From assembly GCA_963797265.1 (NCBI GenBank), contig CAWCOY010000002.1:248001-312000 (forward strand): DNA of 64,000 nucleotides, written 5' to 3'. Below are positions 7,270 through 15,258 of this stretch, one piece after another. The DNA comes from DASUPK01 sp963797265 (GTDB lineage: Bacteria > Actinomycetota > Thermoleophilia > Solirubrobacterales > 70-9). The position numbers and the translations under genes were made by a program. Under the pieces are notes generated by a model. That model worked only from the letters and a program-made list of their open reading frames with translations, did no database searches and was not told the origin of the DNA. The first letter of the stretch is position 1, and each line of letters opens with the position of its first letter.

Positions 7270-9465
7270 TCAAGAAGGTCTGCTTGCGGTCCCCAGCTCG
7301 CGGCCGAGCCTGGCCCGGTAGGCGGCCTCGAGACGGCGTCGGGACTCGAGCGCCGGCCAGCCCGCCATCACCGCACCGGCGAGAGCGATCAGCGCGCCGA
7401 TCCAGATCCAGCCCACCAGCGGATTGACGATCACCCTGAAGGTGGCGGGGGGCGGGTTCTGGACGTAGTGCTGGACCAGCGCGAGGATCGCGAACTCCTG
7501 GGCGGCCGCGGGCAGATCAGCCAGCTGGCGGTTCCCGCGCTTGATGTCCGGATTGAGCACCGAGAGGTCCGGCTGGAAGGCGGTCCACAGATCGCCGCCG
7601 GCCCGCGCCCGCAGTCCGACCTCGCTGGTGGACTCGCCCATGAAGTAGCGGCCGATCGGTCCGACACTCGGGTCCTGGGTCGGGTAGTAGTTGCGCGCCG
7701 GGGCCAGGGTCCCGACCCTCTTGCCGTCGCGCGTGATCGTCAGATGTGAGACGAAACCCAGTCGCTCGGGCTGGGGGTCGGAGGTCAGGTTGTCGTAGTG
7801 GATCGTGTAGTCGCCGACCTTGCCCGATTGGCCCACGTTGAGGCGCACGTCCTCCTTGGTCTGGAAGCTCGAGGAGGCCGCGATCCCGACCAGGGTGAGG
7901 GCGATCCCGGCGTGCACGATGTAGCCGCCGTAGCGGCGGCGGTTCCGCCCCACCGCCTGGGACAGCGCGCGCACGCGGGGCTCGCCGGTGAGCGCCCGCC
8001 TCGTCGCGCCGGCTCGCCAGAACTCGCCGCCCAGGGCCATCAGGGTGAAGGCGGCGAAGCCGAACACGAAGAGCGCCCAGGGATGGCTGCCCGCGTCGCT
8101 CACCGCGAGCAGGACGACGATCGCCGCGCCGGCGGCGAGCCCGGGCCAGAGCAGGAGGCGCCGGGCGGCACTCGCGCTGAGCCTTCCCCAGGCGAGCAGC
8201 GGGCCGATCCCGGTGAAGAGCACCAACAGGACGCCGATCGGTGTCACGTAACGGTTGAACCAGGGCGCTGCCAGCGAATGCTTCTCGCCGGTGAAGAACT
8301 CGGAGATCAGGGGGAAGAAGGTGCCCCAGAAGATCACCAGCGCCAGCCCCACCAGCAGCAGGTTGTTGACGAGGAAGATCGACTCCCGGGAGAGCAGGGA
8401 CTCGATTCGCCGCTCAGGCCGCAACTGGTCGAGCCTCGAGACGATCAGCACGGTTGAGCCGATCGCGACCACGGCGATCAACCCGAGCAGCGGGCCGCCG
8501 ACGGTCGAGGCGCCGAAGGCGTGGATCGACTGGAGCACCCCCGAGCGCACGAGGAAGGTGCCGAGCAGGCAGAGGCTGAAGGTGCCCGCGATCAGGCTGA
8601 CGTTCCAGACCTTCAGCATCCCCCGCTTCTCCTGCACCATCACCGAGTGCAGGAAGGCGGTGCCGACCAGCCAGGGCATGAGCGCCGCGTTCTCGACCGG
8701 GTCCCAGCCCCAATAGCCGCCCCAGCCGAGCTCCTCGTATGACCAGCGGGAGCCGAGGAGCAACCCGATGCCGAGGAAGGTCCAGGCGCAGAGGGCGAAG
8801 TTGCGGGTGATGCGGATCCAGCTCGCATCGAGCCTGCGAGCGATCAGCGCTCCGACGCAGAAGGCGAAGGGGATGGACCAGAAGACGTAGCCGGAGTAGA
8901 GCATCGGCGGGTGCACCGCCATATAGGGGTTGCGGAGCAGCGGGGTGAGCCCGGCTCCCTCGACCGGGGCCGGGTCGAGGCGGTGGAACGGCTGCGCCTT
9001 GAAGATCATCAGCCCGATGAAGAAGGTGCCGAGGCCGGCCAGGACCGCGGTCGCCCAGGGGACGATCTCGCGGTGGCGATTGCGAGTGATGAAGAGGACG
9101 GGACTCGAGGCGAGCGAGAGCACCCATGCCCAGAGCAGCATCGAGCCCTCCTGGCTGGACCACATCGCGGTCAGCTTGTAGAAGGTGGGCGTGGTGGTCG
9201 AGGAGTGGTCGGCGACCAGCGCGAAGCCGAAGTCGTCGCGCAGGAAGGCGATCTCGATGATCGCCACCGCGGCCGTGAGCAGCCCGGCCATCGCGTAGAT
9301 CGCCCGGCGCGAGGACTCGACCCAACGGCGGTCCCCGGTTCGCCCGCCATAGACGCCGGACCCGGCCGCGTAGAGCGCGGCGAGCAGCGCTGCGGCCAGC
9401 AGTGCGGAGCCGAAGATGGTCAGCTGGACTGCCCCGGCGTGGTCGTCGTGAACTTCGACGGGCAC
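7270..9465 (-). CDS. ccmF: Heme lyase CcmF (cytochrome c maturation, system I)
   Basis: This large polytopic protein (731 residues from the GTG at 9465) has the CcmF tryptophan-rich signature W-G-G-Y-W-G-W-D-P-V-E-N-A, the H-P-P-M-L-Y-S-G-Y motif and a large periplasmic segment before the last helix. CcmF ligates heme delivered by CcmE to the CxxCH cysteines of apocytochrome c. It overlaps ccmE by 46 bp, implying coupled translation. The first hydrophobic helix begins about 15 residues in, so a later non-ATG start cannot be excluded. ccmA, ccmB and ccmC are not in this window. Confidence 0.92.
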   Translation of the reverse strand: MPVEVHDDHAGAVQLTIFGSALLAAALLAALYAAGSGVYGGRTGDRRWVESSRRAIYAMAGLLTAAVAIIEIAFLRDDFGFALVADHSSTTTPTFYKLTAMWSSQEGSMLLWAWVLSLASSPVLFITRNRHREIVPWATAVLAGLGTFFIGLMIFKAQPFHRLDPAPVEGAGLTPLLRNPYMAVHPPMLYSGYVFWSIPFAFCVGALIARRLDASWIRITRNFALCAWTFLGIGLLLGSRWSYEELGWGGYWGWDPVENAALMPWLVGTAFLHSVMVQEKRGMLKVWNVSLIAGTFSLCLLGTFLVRSGVLQSIHAFGASTVGGPLLGLIAVVAIGSTVLIVSRLDQLRPERRIESLLSRESIFLVNNLLLVGLALVIFWGTFFPLISEFFTGEKHSLAAPWFNRYVTPIGVLLVLFTGIGPLLAWGRLSASAARRLLLWPGLAAGAAIVVLLAVSDAGSHPWALFVFGFAAFTLMALGGEFWRAGATRRALTGEPRVRALSQAVGRNRRRYGGYIVHAGIALTLVGIAASSSFQTKEDVRLNVGQSGKVGDYTIHYDNLTSDPQPERLGFVSHLTITRDGKRVGTLAPARNYYPTQDPSVGPIGRYFMGESTSEVGLRARAGGDLWTAFQPDLSVLNPDIKRGNRQLADLPAAAQEFAILALVQHYVQNPPPATFRVIVNPLVGWIWIGALIALAGAVMAGWPALESRRRLEAAYRARLGRELGTASRPS

Positions 9466-9827
9466 TTCGTGATCAGGCTGTCCCGCTCTCCGACGAAGGT
9501 GCCGTCCTGGAGCTTGCCCGTGACGATCACCTCGCGGCCGTCGCGGAATGGATCCGGGACTGTGCCCGAGTAGCGGACCGGGATGGGGTCGGAGCCGTCG
9601 CGGTCGGAGATCCGGAAGTCGAGCTGGTCGCCCGCGTGCTGGATCGATCCCGGGACCACCTTGCCGGTCAGCTCATAGGTCCCACCCGCGTCGGAGCTCA
9701 GCAGCTGCGAGGGCTGCTTGGCCTCGGTCGAAGCGCTGAACGACGTGTAGACGAGCCCCGCGGCCAACAGGACCGCGGCGGAGAGCGCGACGACCAACCG
9801 AATCTTTCGCTTGCGCGATGGATCCAC
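9420..9827 (-). CDS. ccmE: Cytochrome c maturation heme chaperone CcmE, Cys-type variant
   Basis: The 135-residue protein has an N-terminal anchor (about 9-28) and a small OB-fold domain (Y-E-L-T-G-K-V-V-P-G-S-I; F-R-I-S-D; I-P-V-R-Y-S-G-T-V-P-D-P-F; V-I-V-T-G-K). Classical CcmE binds heme through the His of H-x-x-x-Y. Here the site reads K-C-P-S-K-F, so Cys122 takes the place of His and Phe126 that of Tyr. A C-x-x-x-Y type is known from some sulfate reducers and archaea; the Phe is a further departure. It precedes and overlaps ccmF. Confidence 0.88.
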   Translation of the reverse strand: MDPSRKRKIRLVVALSAAVLLAAGLVYTSFSASTEAKQPSQLLSSDAGGTYELTGKVVPGSIQHAGDQLDFRISDRDGSDPIPVRYSGTVPDPFRDGREVIVTGKLQDGTFVGERDSLITKCPSKFTTTTPGQSS

Positions 9828-9953
9828 TGCGCTGTGGATTATCGCAATCGACCATTAAGCGGCTGTGGCTCAGGCGCCTGAGGTGACCTTCGGCTCGCCC
9901 CCGGGCTTGCCGCTCTCGCCCGGCGCGGCCGACGAAACTAGGATCGCTGGGCC

Positions 9954-10688
9954 TTGACGACGCTCGAACCAGTGGTGATCCTCTGCGGAGGGAGCGGTAC
10001 GCGCCTGCGGGAGCGGACCGAGTCGATCCCGAAGGCGCTGGTCGAGATCGGCGGCCGCCCGATCCTCTGGCACGTGATATCGATCTACAGCTGCCAAGGA
10101 TTCACTCGCTTCCTGCTCCTCACCGGCTACAAGGGCGAGCAGATCGAGAGCTGGGTCGAGGGGACCAGCTGGCAGGAGGGGGTCGAGGTGAGCTGCCTCG
10201 ATACCGGGCTCGAAACTCCCACGGGCGGGCGGATCAAGCTCGCAGCCGATCGACTCGGCGGCGGGGCGTTCTCGGCGACCTACGCGGACGGCGTCGCGGA
10301 CATCGACCTCGGGAAGCTCGTCGACTTCCACCGGGCGGCGGATGTCCCGGCGACGATGACGGTGGTACGGCCAGAGCTCGCGTTCGGGGTCGCCGAGATC
10401 GGCGACGACGGGATCGTGCGCAGCTTCAGCGAGAAGCCCCGGTCAGAGGACTGGGTCAACGGTGGCTTCTTTTGCTTCGACCCGGCCGTGCTCGACTATC
10501 TCGATGAGGACAGCGTCCTGGAGCGCGAGCCGCTCCAGCGCCTGGCGAGCGAGGGCAAGCTGCGGGCCTACCGCCACAGCGGCTTCTGGGACTGCATGGA
10601 TACGTACAAGGACGCGGTGTTGCTGAACGAGCTGTGGAGCTCGGGCGCTCCTCCCTGGCGCGTCTGGGCCGAGGAGCCGGCGCGTTGA
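9954..10688 (+). CDS. rfbF: Glucose-1-phosphate cytidylyltransferase-like nucleotidyltransferase
   Basis: The 244-residue protein begins V-I-L-C-G-G-S-G-T-R-L-R-E-R-T-E-S-I-P-K, the nucleotide-binding loop of sugar-phosphate nucleotidyltransferases. Y-A-D-G-V-A-D-I-D carries a metal Asp, and V-N-G-G-F-F-C-F and G-F-W-D-C-M-D-T are typical of RfbF, which makes CDP-glucose from CTP and glucose-1-phosphate. The start is a TTG at 9954. The stop overlaps the start of the next gene by 4 bp (TTGA), and that gene encodes the CDP-glucose dehydratase-like enzyme, which supports the CTP specificity. They probably feed deoxysugars into a surface glycan. Confidence 0.82.
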   Translation: MTTLEPVVILCGGSGTRLRERTESIPKALVEIGGRPILWHVISIYSCQGFTRFLLLTGYKGEQIESWVEGTSWQEGVEVSCLDTGLETPTGGRIKLAADRLGGGAFSATYADGVADIDLGKLVDFHRAADVPATMTVVRPELAFGVAEIGDDGIVRSFSEKPRSEDWVNGGFFCFDPAVLDYLDEDSVLEREPLQRLASEGKLRAYRHSGFWDCMDTYKDAVLLNELWSSGAPPWRVWAEEPAR

Positions 10689-11659
10689 GGGCGCTTGTCA
10701 CCGGCGGTCGCGGGTTCGCCGGCTCCTGGCTGGCCAAGGCGCTGCTGGAAGCCGGCGTGGAGGTCACGTCCCTCGACCACGAGGCCGCCGGGCCCACGGG
10801 GCTGGAACTGCTCGGCATCGCCGCCGACGTCGAGGACGTCACTGGTGACCTCCGCCACGTCGAGCTCGTCCGGCGGCTGCTCGGGGAGAGCTCGACGGAC
10901 TCCGTCTTCCACCTGGCCGCGCAGGCGATCGTCGGCGATGCGAACGCCTCCCCCGTTCCCACCTTCCAGACCAACATCGAGGGGACCTGGGTGCTCCTCG
11001 AGGCGTGCCGCGAGGCCGGCGTCGAGCGCGTCGTCGTGGCCTCCTCGGACAAAGCCTATGGACCGCACGAACGGCTGCCCTATACGGAGGAGTCGGCCCT
11101 GCGGCCGGTCTTCCCCTACGACGTCTCGAAGGCGGCGACGGACCTGATCGCACGCAGCTACTGGCACACCTACGGACTGCCCGTCGCGGTAACGCGCTTC
11201 GCCAACCTCTACGGCGGCGGCGACCGGAACTTCTCACGGCTGATCCCTGAGACCGTCACCGCGGTGCTCGATGGCCGGCGCCCGGTCATCCGGTCCGACG
11301 GTTCTCCCGAGCGCGACTTCCTCTACGTGGAGGACGCGGCCACGGCCTATCTCATGGTGGCGGAGATGGTCGAGTCGGCGGGAATCGCGGGCGAGGCCTT
11401 CAACGCCGGCTGGGGCCACCCCCATCCAGTCCGCGAGGTCGTCGAGCTGATCTGCGAGCTCGGCCCGGGAGAGGTGGAGCCCGATTTCCGCGGAAGTCGC
11501 AACCCCAGCGGCGAGATCGACCGGCAGTACCTCGACGCGACCAAGATCCGCGAGCGGATCGCCTGGGAACCGCGCGTCGACCTGCGGGAGGGACTGCAGC
11601 GGACGCTCGACTGGTACGCGGCCCACCCGGAGGTACGGCCCGCGGTGGTGGGGGGCTGA
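10685..11659 (+). CDS. rfbG: CDP-glucose 4,6-dehydratase-like SDR enzyme
   Basis: This extended short-chain dehydrogenase has the NAD-binding G-G-R-G-F-A-G-S-W near the N-terminus, V-F-H-L-A-A-Q, the S-S-D-K-A-Y-G motif and the catalytic Y-D-V-S-K pair, then Y-G-G-G-D-R-N-F-S-R-L-I-P, typical of CDP-glucose dehydratases. The product would be CDP-4-keto-6-deoxyglucose. I chose the TTG at 10685, which overlaps the rfbF stop and places the Rossmann glycine loop at residue 7; the frame is open further upstream but that part is antisense-like noise. It is 324 residues long. No rfbH or later pathway gene follows. Confidence 0.82.
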   Translation: MRALVTGGRGFAGSWLAKALLEAGVEVTSLDHEAAGPTGLELLGIAADVEDVTGDLRHVELVRRLLGESSTDSVFHLAAQAIVGDANASPVPTFQTNIEGTWVLLEACREAGVERVVVASSDKAYGPHERLPYTEESALRPVFPYDVSKAATDLIARSYWHTYGLPVAVTRFANLYGGGDRNFSRLIPETVTAVLDGRRPVIRSDGSPERDFLYVEDAATAYLMVAEMVESAGIAGEAFNAGWGHPHPVREVVELICELGPGEVEPDFRGSRNPSGEIDRQYLDATKIRERIAWEPRVDLREGLQRTLDWYAAHPEVRPAVVGG

Positions 11660-11661
11660 AA

Positions 11662-11734
11662 AGCGGCGGACGGGTCTCGAACCCGCGACCTCGAGCTTGG
11701 GAAGCTCGCGCTCTACCTACTGAGCTACCGCCGC
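11662..11734 (-). tRNA. tRNA-Gly (anticodon CCC)
   Basis: The minus strand folds into a full 73-nt cloverleaf: acceptor GCGGCGG/CCGCCGC, D arm with AGCTCAGTAGGTAGAGC, anticodon arm CGAGC-TTCCCAA-GCTCG with anticodon CCC, and T arm CGGGTTCGAGACCCG. The discriminator is T and no CCA is encoded. Confidence 0.95.
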
Positions 11735-11775
11735 AGAGCGGACCATTTTAGGTCTCGTCTCTAGCCTTCGCTGTC

Positions 11776-12300
11776 GTGAGCTCGAAGTCATTCGTGGTGG
11801 TGATGGTGGTGCTGGCCGCGATCGGCCTGCTCGCTTACGGGCTGATCAGCAAGGGCGGTTCGACGATCGCCGTTGGCGACCCCGCGCCCGACAAGCAGCT
11901 CTCAGAACTCGGCGGCACCGGCACCGGCGACATCGCCGACTACCGCGGGCACTGGGTCCTGGTCAACTTCTGGGCCTCGTGGTGCGCGCCCTGCCGATCC
12001 GAAGCCCCCGCGCTCGAGAGCTTTCAGAAGGAGCACGCACGGCAGGACTTCACCGTTCTCGGCATCAATCTCGACGACAACACCGATGACGCGACCACCT
12101 TCGTGCGTCGTTATGGGCTCACCTACCCGCAGCTTCGCGACGGTGATGGCAGCGACCGTCGAGACGCCTACGGCATGACCGGCTTCCCGGAATCGTTCCT
12201 GGTCGACCCGAGCGGGAAGCTGGCGCTGATCAGGCGGGGCGCGGTGGACGAGAGCTATCTGACCGATCAGATCGCACCCCTGATCCAATCGCGCTCGTGA
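11776..12300 (+). CDS. TlpA/ResA/CcmG-type thiol-disulfide oxidoreductase
   Basis: The 174-residue protein has an N-terminal membrane anchor (about 5-24) and a periplasmic-facing thioredoxin fold with the redox motif W-C-A-P-C (Cys70, Cys73), V-N-F-W-A-S before it and the cis-Pro region G-F-P-E-S-F-L-V. Such proteins reduce the CxxCH cysteines of apocytochrome c or CcmH. The start is a GTG at 11776. It overlaps the ccmH start by 4 bp, which fixes the context as cytochrome c maturation although ccmE and ccmF are 2 kb away on the other strand. Confidence 0.88.
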   Translation: MSSKSFVVVMVVLAAIGLLAYGLISKGGSTIAVGDPAPDKQLSELGGTGTGDIADYRGHWVLVNFWASWCAPCRSEAPALESFQKEHARQDFTVLGINLDDNTDDATTFVRRYGLTYPQLRDGDGSDRRDAYGMTGFPESFLVDPSGKLALIRRGAVDESYLTDQIAPLIQSRS

Positions 12301-12749
12301 TCCGCTCCCTGCTCATCATCGGGACCATCACGCTCCTGATCGCGGGTCCGACCGCGGCGAACGCGGCGGAGGCGCGGACCTCATTGCCGGACGTCGAGGA
12401 CGAGGTCATGTGCACTATCTGCGGGACGCTGCTTGCCGAGTCCGACTCGCCCCAGGCCGACCGGGAGCGGGCCCTGATCCGGACGCTGATCGCACAAGGC
12501 CAAGACAAGGACCAGATCAAGGACGCGCTCGTCGCCGAGTACGGCCCGCGCGTCCTCGCGACCCCGAGCGGGCACGGATTCGACCTGCTTGCCTGGCTGG
12601 TGCCGGGCGCGGGAATCCTGCTCGGCGCGGGAGCGATCGGCTACTTCGCGGTCCGCCTGGTGCGCCGGCCCTCAACGGACACCGGGCCGGCGCTGGACGC
12701 AGCCGAGCGCTCCCGCCTCGAGGAGGACATGGCGCGCTACGACCTCTAG
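12297..12749 (+). CDS. ccmH: Cytochrome c maturation protein CcmH
   Basis: The 150-residue protein has a cleavable signal (about 1-24), the redox pair M-C-T-I-C-G (Cys39, Cys42) in the position of the L-R-C-x-x-C-Q motif, and helical D-R-E-R-A-L-I-R-T-L-I-A-Q-G-Q. A C-terminal transmembrane helix (about 98-120) precedes a short charged tail. CcmH keeps apocytochrome c thiols reduced and hands it to CcmF. The GTG start overlaps the previous stop (GTGA). No CcmI repeat domain is fused. Confidence 0.88.
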   Translation: MIRSLLIIGTITLLIAGPTAANAAEARTSLPDVEDEVMCTICGTLLAESDSPQADRERALIRTLIAQGQDKDQIKDALVAEYGPRVLATPSGHGFDLLAWLVPGAGILLGAGAIGYFAVRLVRRPSTDTGPALDAAERSRLEEDMARYDL

Positions 12750-12755
12750 GGAGCG

Positions 12756-13457
12756 CTACTTCCAGACGCGCACATAATCGACCTGCGTCGTCGCGGGCAG
12801 CGGCGTGGTCGCGGGGTCGAACTCATTGGTGCCGACTCCGAGCGCGTGGGTGAGCGCGATGAAGAACGGCTGGTCGAACGGCTGCGGCCTCGCCAGGGGA
12901 GACGCCGGGTTCCAGTTGTGGATGAGGCAGGTCTTGCCGTCGTAGGCGATCTTGATGCTGCTCGCGGTCCACTCGAGCGTGTAGGTGTGAAACGCGGCGA
13001 TGTTCGAGATCAGGCAGGCCGTGTTAGTGACGTTCGCGTCGGGCGCGGACGCGTTGTAGTGGATGTACGGAATCGCTCGGTCCGGATACTGGGAGAACAT
13101 CTCCGCGATGTCGATTTCTCCGGATGCCGGATACGACCCGTACTTCGTGGAGTCGACCGGCCAGAGCCACAGCGAGCTCTGTAGTCCCTTCACCTGCGCG
13201 GGCGGCACCTTCGCACGCACCTCAAACCGTCCGTAGGTCTGGCTGAACCGCCCCTGCGCGGTGGACACCATGCCGCTCGTGTACCGCGTCGTGAAGTCGC
13301 CCCCGCACGCGAACGGGGCCGATTCCTCGCGGGCGGTCAGCTTCAGGGTCCCGTCGGAGACCGACACGTTGTTGGGGCTGTCGACGAAGCAGGCGGTTGG
13401 TCCGTTCACGTAACGAGCGCTCGGCCCCGGCTCCTTGTTCGTCGACGTCGGCGCCAA
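12756..13457 (-). CDS. Glycoside hydrolase family 16 protein, N-terminally truncated
   Basis: About 225 residues match GH16 (laminarinase/endo-beta-1,3-glucanase type): N-V-S-V-S-D-G-T-L-K-L-T-A, Y-G-R-F-E-V-R-A-K-V-P, the catalytic G-E-I-D-I-A-E-M with both glutamates, F-H-T-Y-T-L-E-W and the ending V-D-Y-V-R-V-W-K. The expected signal peptide and the first strand are missing. Around 13434 the DNA switches to an FkbM methyltransferase on the other strand, itself lacking its N-terminus. The apparent start lies in foreign sequence, so this is probably not secreted or functional unless the junction is an assembly fault. Confidence 0.7.
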   Translation of the reverse strand: MAPTSTNKEPGPSARYVNGPTACFVDSPNNVSVSDGTLKLTAREESAPFACGGDFTTRYTSGMVSTAQGRFSQTYGRFEVRAKVPPAQVKGLQSSLWLWPVDSTKYGSYPASGEIDIAEMFSQYPDRAIPYIHYNASAPDANVTNTACLISNIAAFHTYTLEWTASSIKIAYDGKTCLIHNWNPASPLARPQPFDQPFFIALTHALGVGTNEFDPATTPLPATTQVDYVRVWK

Positions 13458-14008
13458 CGTCGGCCTCTACACGATCTGGTGCATTGAGGCCGGCGCCGAG
13501 GTGATCGCGCTGGAGCCCAGCCGAACCGCCCGCGGGCGGCTGCTCTCGAATCTGAGTCTCAATGGCTACCGCGCCGAGGTCGTGCCGGCGAGCTCGGCGA
13601 GACGGAGGGCACGCTGCGCCTCACCAGCGAGCTCGACAACCAGAACCATCTGCTGCTCTCCGGCGATTCGGAGGGGGTGGAGTCGGAGGAGGTTCCGGTG
13701 TTGACCCTGGACGACCTCGTCGGCGACCGGACCATCGACGGCCTCAAGGTCGATGTCGAGGGCGCCGAGCTGCTCGTGATGAAGGGGGCTCAGGAGTTGC
13801 TGTCCCAGCAGCGGATCAAGCTGATCCAGCTGGAGTGGAACGAGAGCTCGTTGGCCCTGCTGAAGCAGGACCGGACGCGGATCGCGGAGCTCCTCTCCTC
13901 ACACGGCTACTCGCTCTTCCGCCCCGACGAGCGGGACGCCTCTCCCTCCTCTCGGACCTCGGCTTCGGCGAGGACGTCTTTCGCCAAGCCGAATTCAGTC
14001 GCGCCTGA
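13435..14008 (+). pseudogene. FkbM-family methyltransferase, 5' truncated with two frameshifts
   Basis: The similarity starts abruptly at F-V-D-V-G-A-N-V-G-L-Y-T, the SAM-binding loop, so the usual 50-100 N-terminal residues are missing. After V-I-A-L-E-P-S the frame shifts near 13590; restoring one G gives E-L-G-E-T-E-G-T-L. The chain continues through V-P-V-L-T-L-D-D-L and D-V-E-G-A-E to R-P-D-E-R, then shifts again near 13933; one more G restores R-G-R-L-S-L-L-S-D-L-G-F. Both slips are single-base losses in G-rich contexts and may be sequencing errors, but the 5' truncation is separate. FkbM enzymes O-methylate sugars or polyketides. Confidence 0.7.
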
Positions 14009-14019
14009 CCGAGCAGCGA

Positions 14020-14025
14020 GATACT
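14020..14025 (+). promoter_or_regulatory. -10-like hexamer GATACT, 7 nt before an ATG
   Basis: GCGAGATACTGCGGGCA runs straight into the ATG at 14033. It is the same core and spacing as at 353 on the other strand. The associated hairpin is absent here. Confidence 0.4.
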
Positions 14026-14032
14026 GCGGGCA

Positions 14033-14428
14033 ATGTCGCAGGAGAACGTCGAGATCGTTCGCGCCGGCTATGAGCGGTATGCGGCCACAGGGGAACTCAG
14101 CCAGGACTACGCGGCCGACTTCGTTTGGGACGTGTCGAACCTGCACTGGCCAGGGCAGCAGGTCTACGAAGGCACTGAGGGCGCGCGAGCCTTCCTCAGA
14201 GAGTGGGCTGATTCATGGGTGGACTGGGAGCTGGAGCCGGAGTCCTTCCACGACGCGGGCGACAGGGTGGTCGTCCTCTTGCGCCAGCGTGCCCGCTCGA
14301 AATCCACCGGGCTGCCCGTTGCGATGTCCTTCGCCCAGATCTGGACTTTTCGCGATGGCCTCAGGGCCCGGATGGAGATGTATTCCGACCCGGACGAAGC
14401 CCTTGCAGCCGCCGGCCTGTCGGAATAG
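14033..14428 (+). CDS. NTF2/SnoaL-like family protein
   Basis: The 131-residue protein begins M-S-Q-E-N-V-E-I-V-R-A-G-Y-E-R-Y, has the D-F-V-W-D-V strand, Y-E-G-T-E-G-A-R-A-F, W-A-D-S-W-V-D-W-E, and ends E-A-L-A-A-A-G-L-S-E exactly like the copy at 1260-1664. It is intact. Family members share a cone-shaped alpha+beta barrel with a hydrophobic pocket; the ligand is unknown. The short spacing between GATACT and ATG suggests a leaderless transcript. Confidence 0.85.
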   Translation: MSQENVEIVRAGYERYAATGELSQDYAADFVWDVSNLHWPGQQVYEGTEGARAFLREWADSWVDWELEPESFHDAGDRVVVLLRQRARSKSTGLPVAMSFAQIWTFRDGLRARMEMYSDPDEALAAAGLSE

Positions 14429-14510
14429 GTCGAGGCCCCGCTGACGAGGTCTCGAACACCCAGCCGCGGACTGGCGGACGACGGCCATGCGCTCCCTCAA
14501 GTAATGAGCC

Positions 14511-15243
14511 ATGAGCCCCACGATCGACAGTGCGGCCCCGGCTCAGGAGCTCCCGCTGGTCGAGGCGGGGCTCCTCCCGGAGCGCTATGGGGAGCCGATG
14601 CAGGCCGAGCTCTACCGCCGCATTCATCCCTGCTCGTACCCGATGTGACGGTCCTGACGTCGGGGCCGGGTGGTATCCGACGCTCGCGCCCGCCGATCGG
14701 CCTCCCGGATCCCGCTTGACATCGAAGCCCAGGAGCTCGCCGCGGCGGCTCCGGGCGCCTACGACGAGGACGTCGTAGCCGACATCACGCAGCCCCTCAA
14801 TCCAGATGAGGAGTTCGACCTGATCGTCAGCTGGCAGGTCCTCGAGCACGTCTCGCCCCTCGCGGCGGCGTTCGAGAACCTGCGCTCGGCCTTGCGCCCC
14901 GGGCGAACGATGCTCGCCCAGCTCACCGGCTCGAACGCGGGCTTCGCGTTGCTCGGACGGCTGATGCCCCACGCCGTGCGTGTACAGATCGCCACCCGGC
15001 TGCTGGGACACCAGGCCGAGGAGAAATTTCCCACGCGCTACGACCGATCGAGCCACCGCTCGCTCGAGCAGATGCTGAGCGGCTGGTCCGAGGTGGAGAT
15101 CGTCCCCTTCTACCGGGGCGCCCCGTACTTCCTACCCGCTGACGACCTTCATCATCATCGTGATCCTCCTCTTCCTCCTGGGCCTGGCCGCCCGCTACCT
15201 GCCGCGCCTGATTCGGCGACTGCAATCCCGGCCGGCGTCCTGA
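14511..15243 (+). pseudogene. Class I SAM methyltransferase with C-terminal helix, several frameshifts
   Basis: The intact start M-S-P-T-I-D-S-A and a stretch ending A-E-L-Y-R-R-I-H-P are followed by frame changes between about 14635 and 14720, where pieces such as W-Y-P-T-L-A-P appear in different frames. From L-D-I-E-A-Q-E-L the frame is clean: V-V-A-D-I-T-Q-P-L, F-D-L-I-V-S-W-Q-V-L-E-H-V, typical of class I methyltransferases. Near 15135 it shifts again into a hydrophobic C-terminal helix rich in I, L and F and ends at 15243. At least three indels are needed. It sits in the same damaged stretch as the FkbM gene. Confidence 0.65.
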
Positions 15244-15258
15244 GAGGACGGGCTCCCG

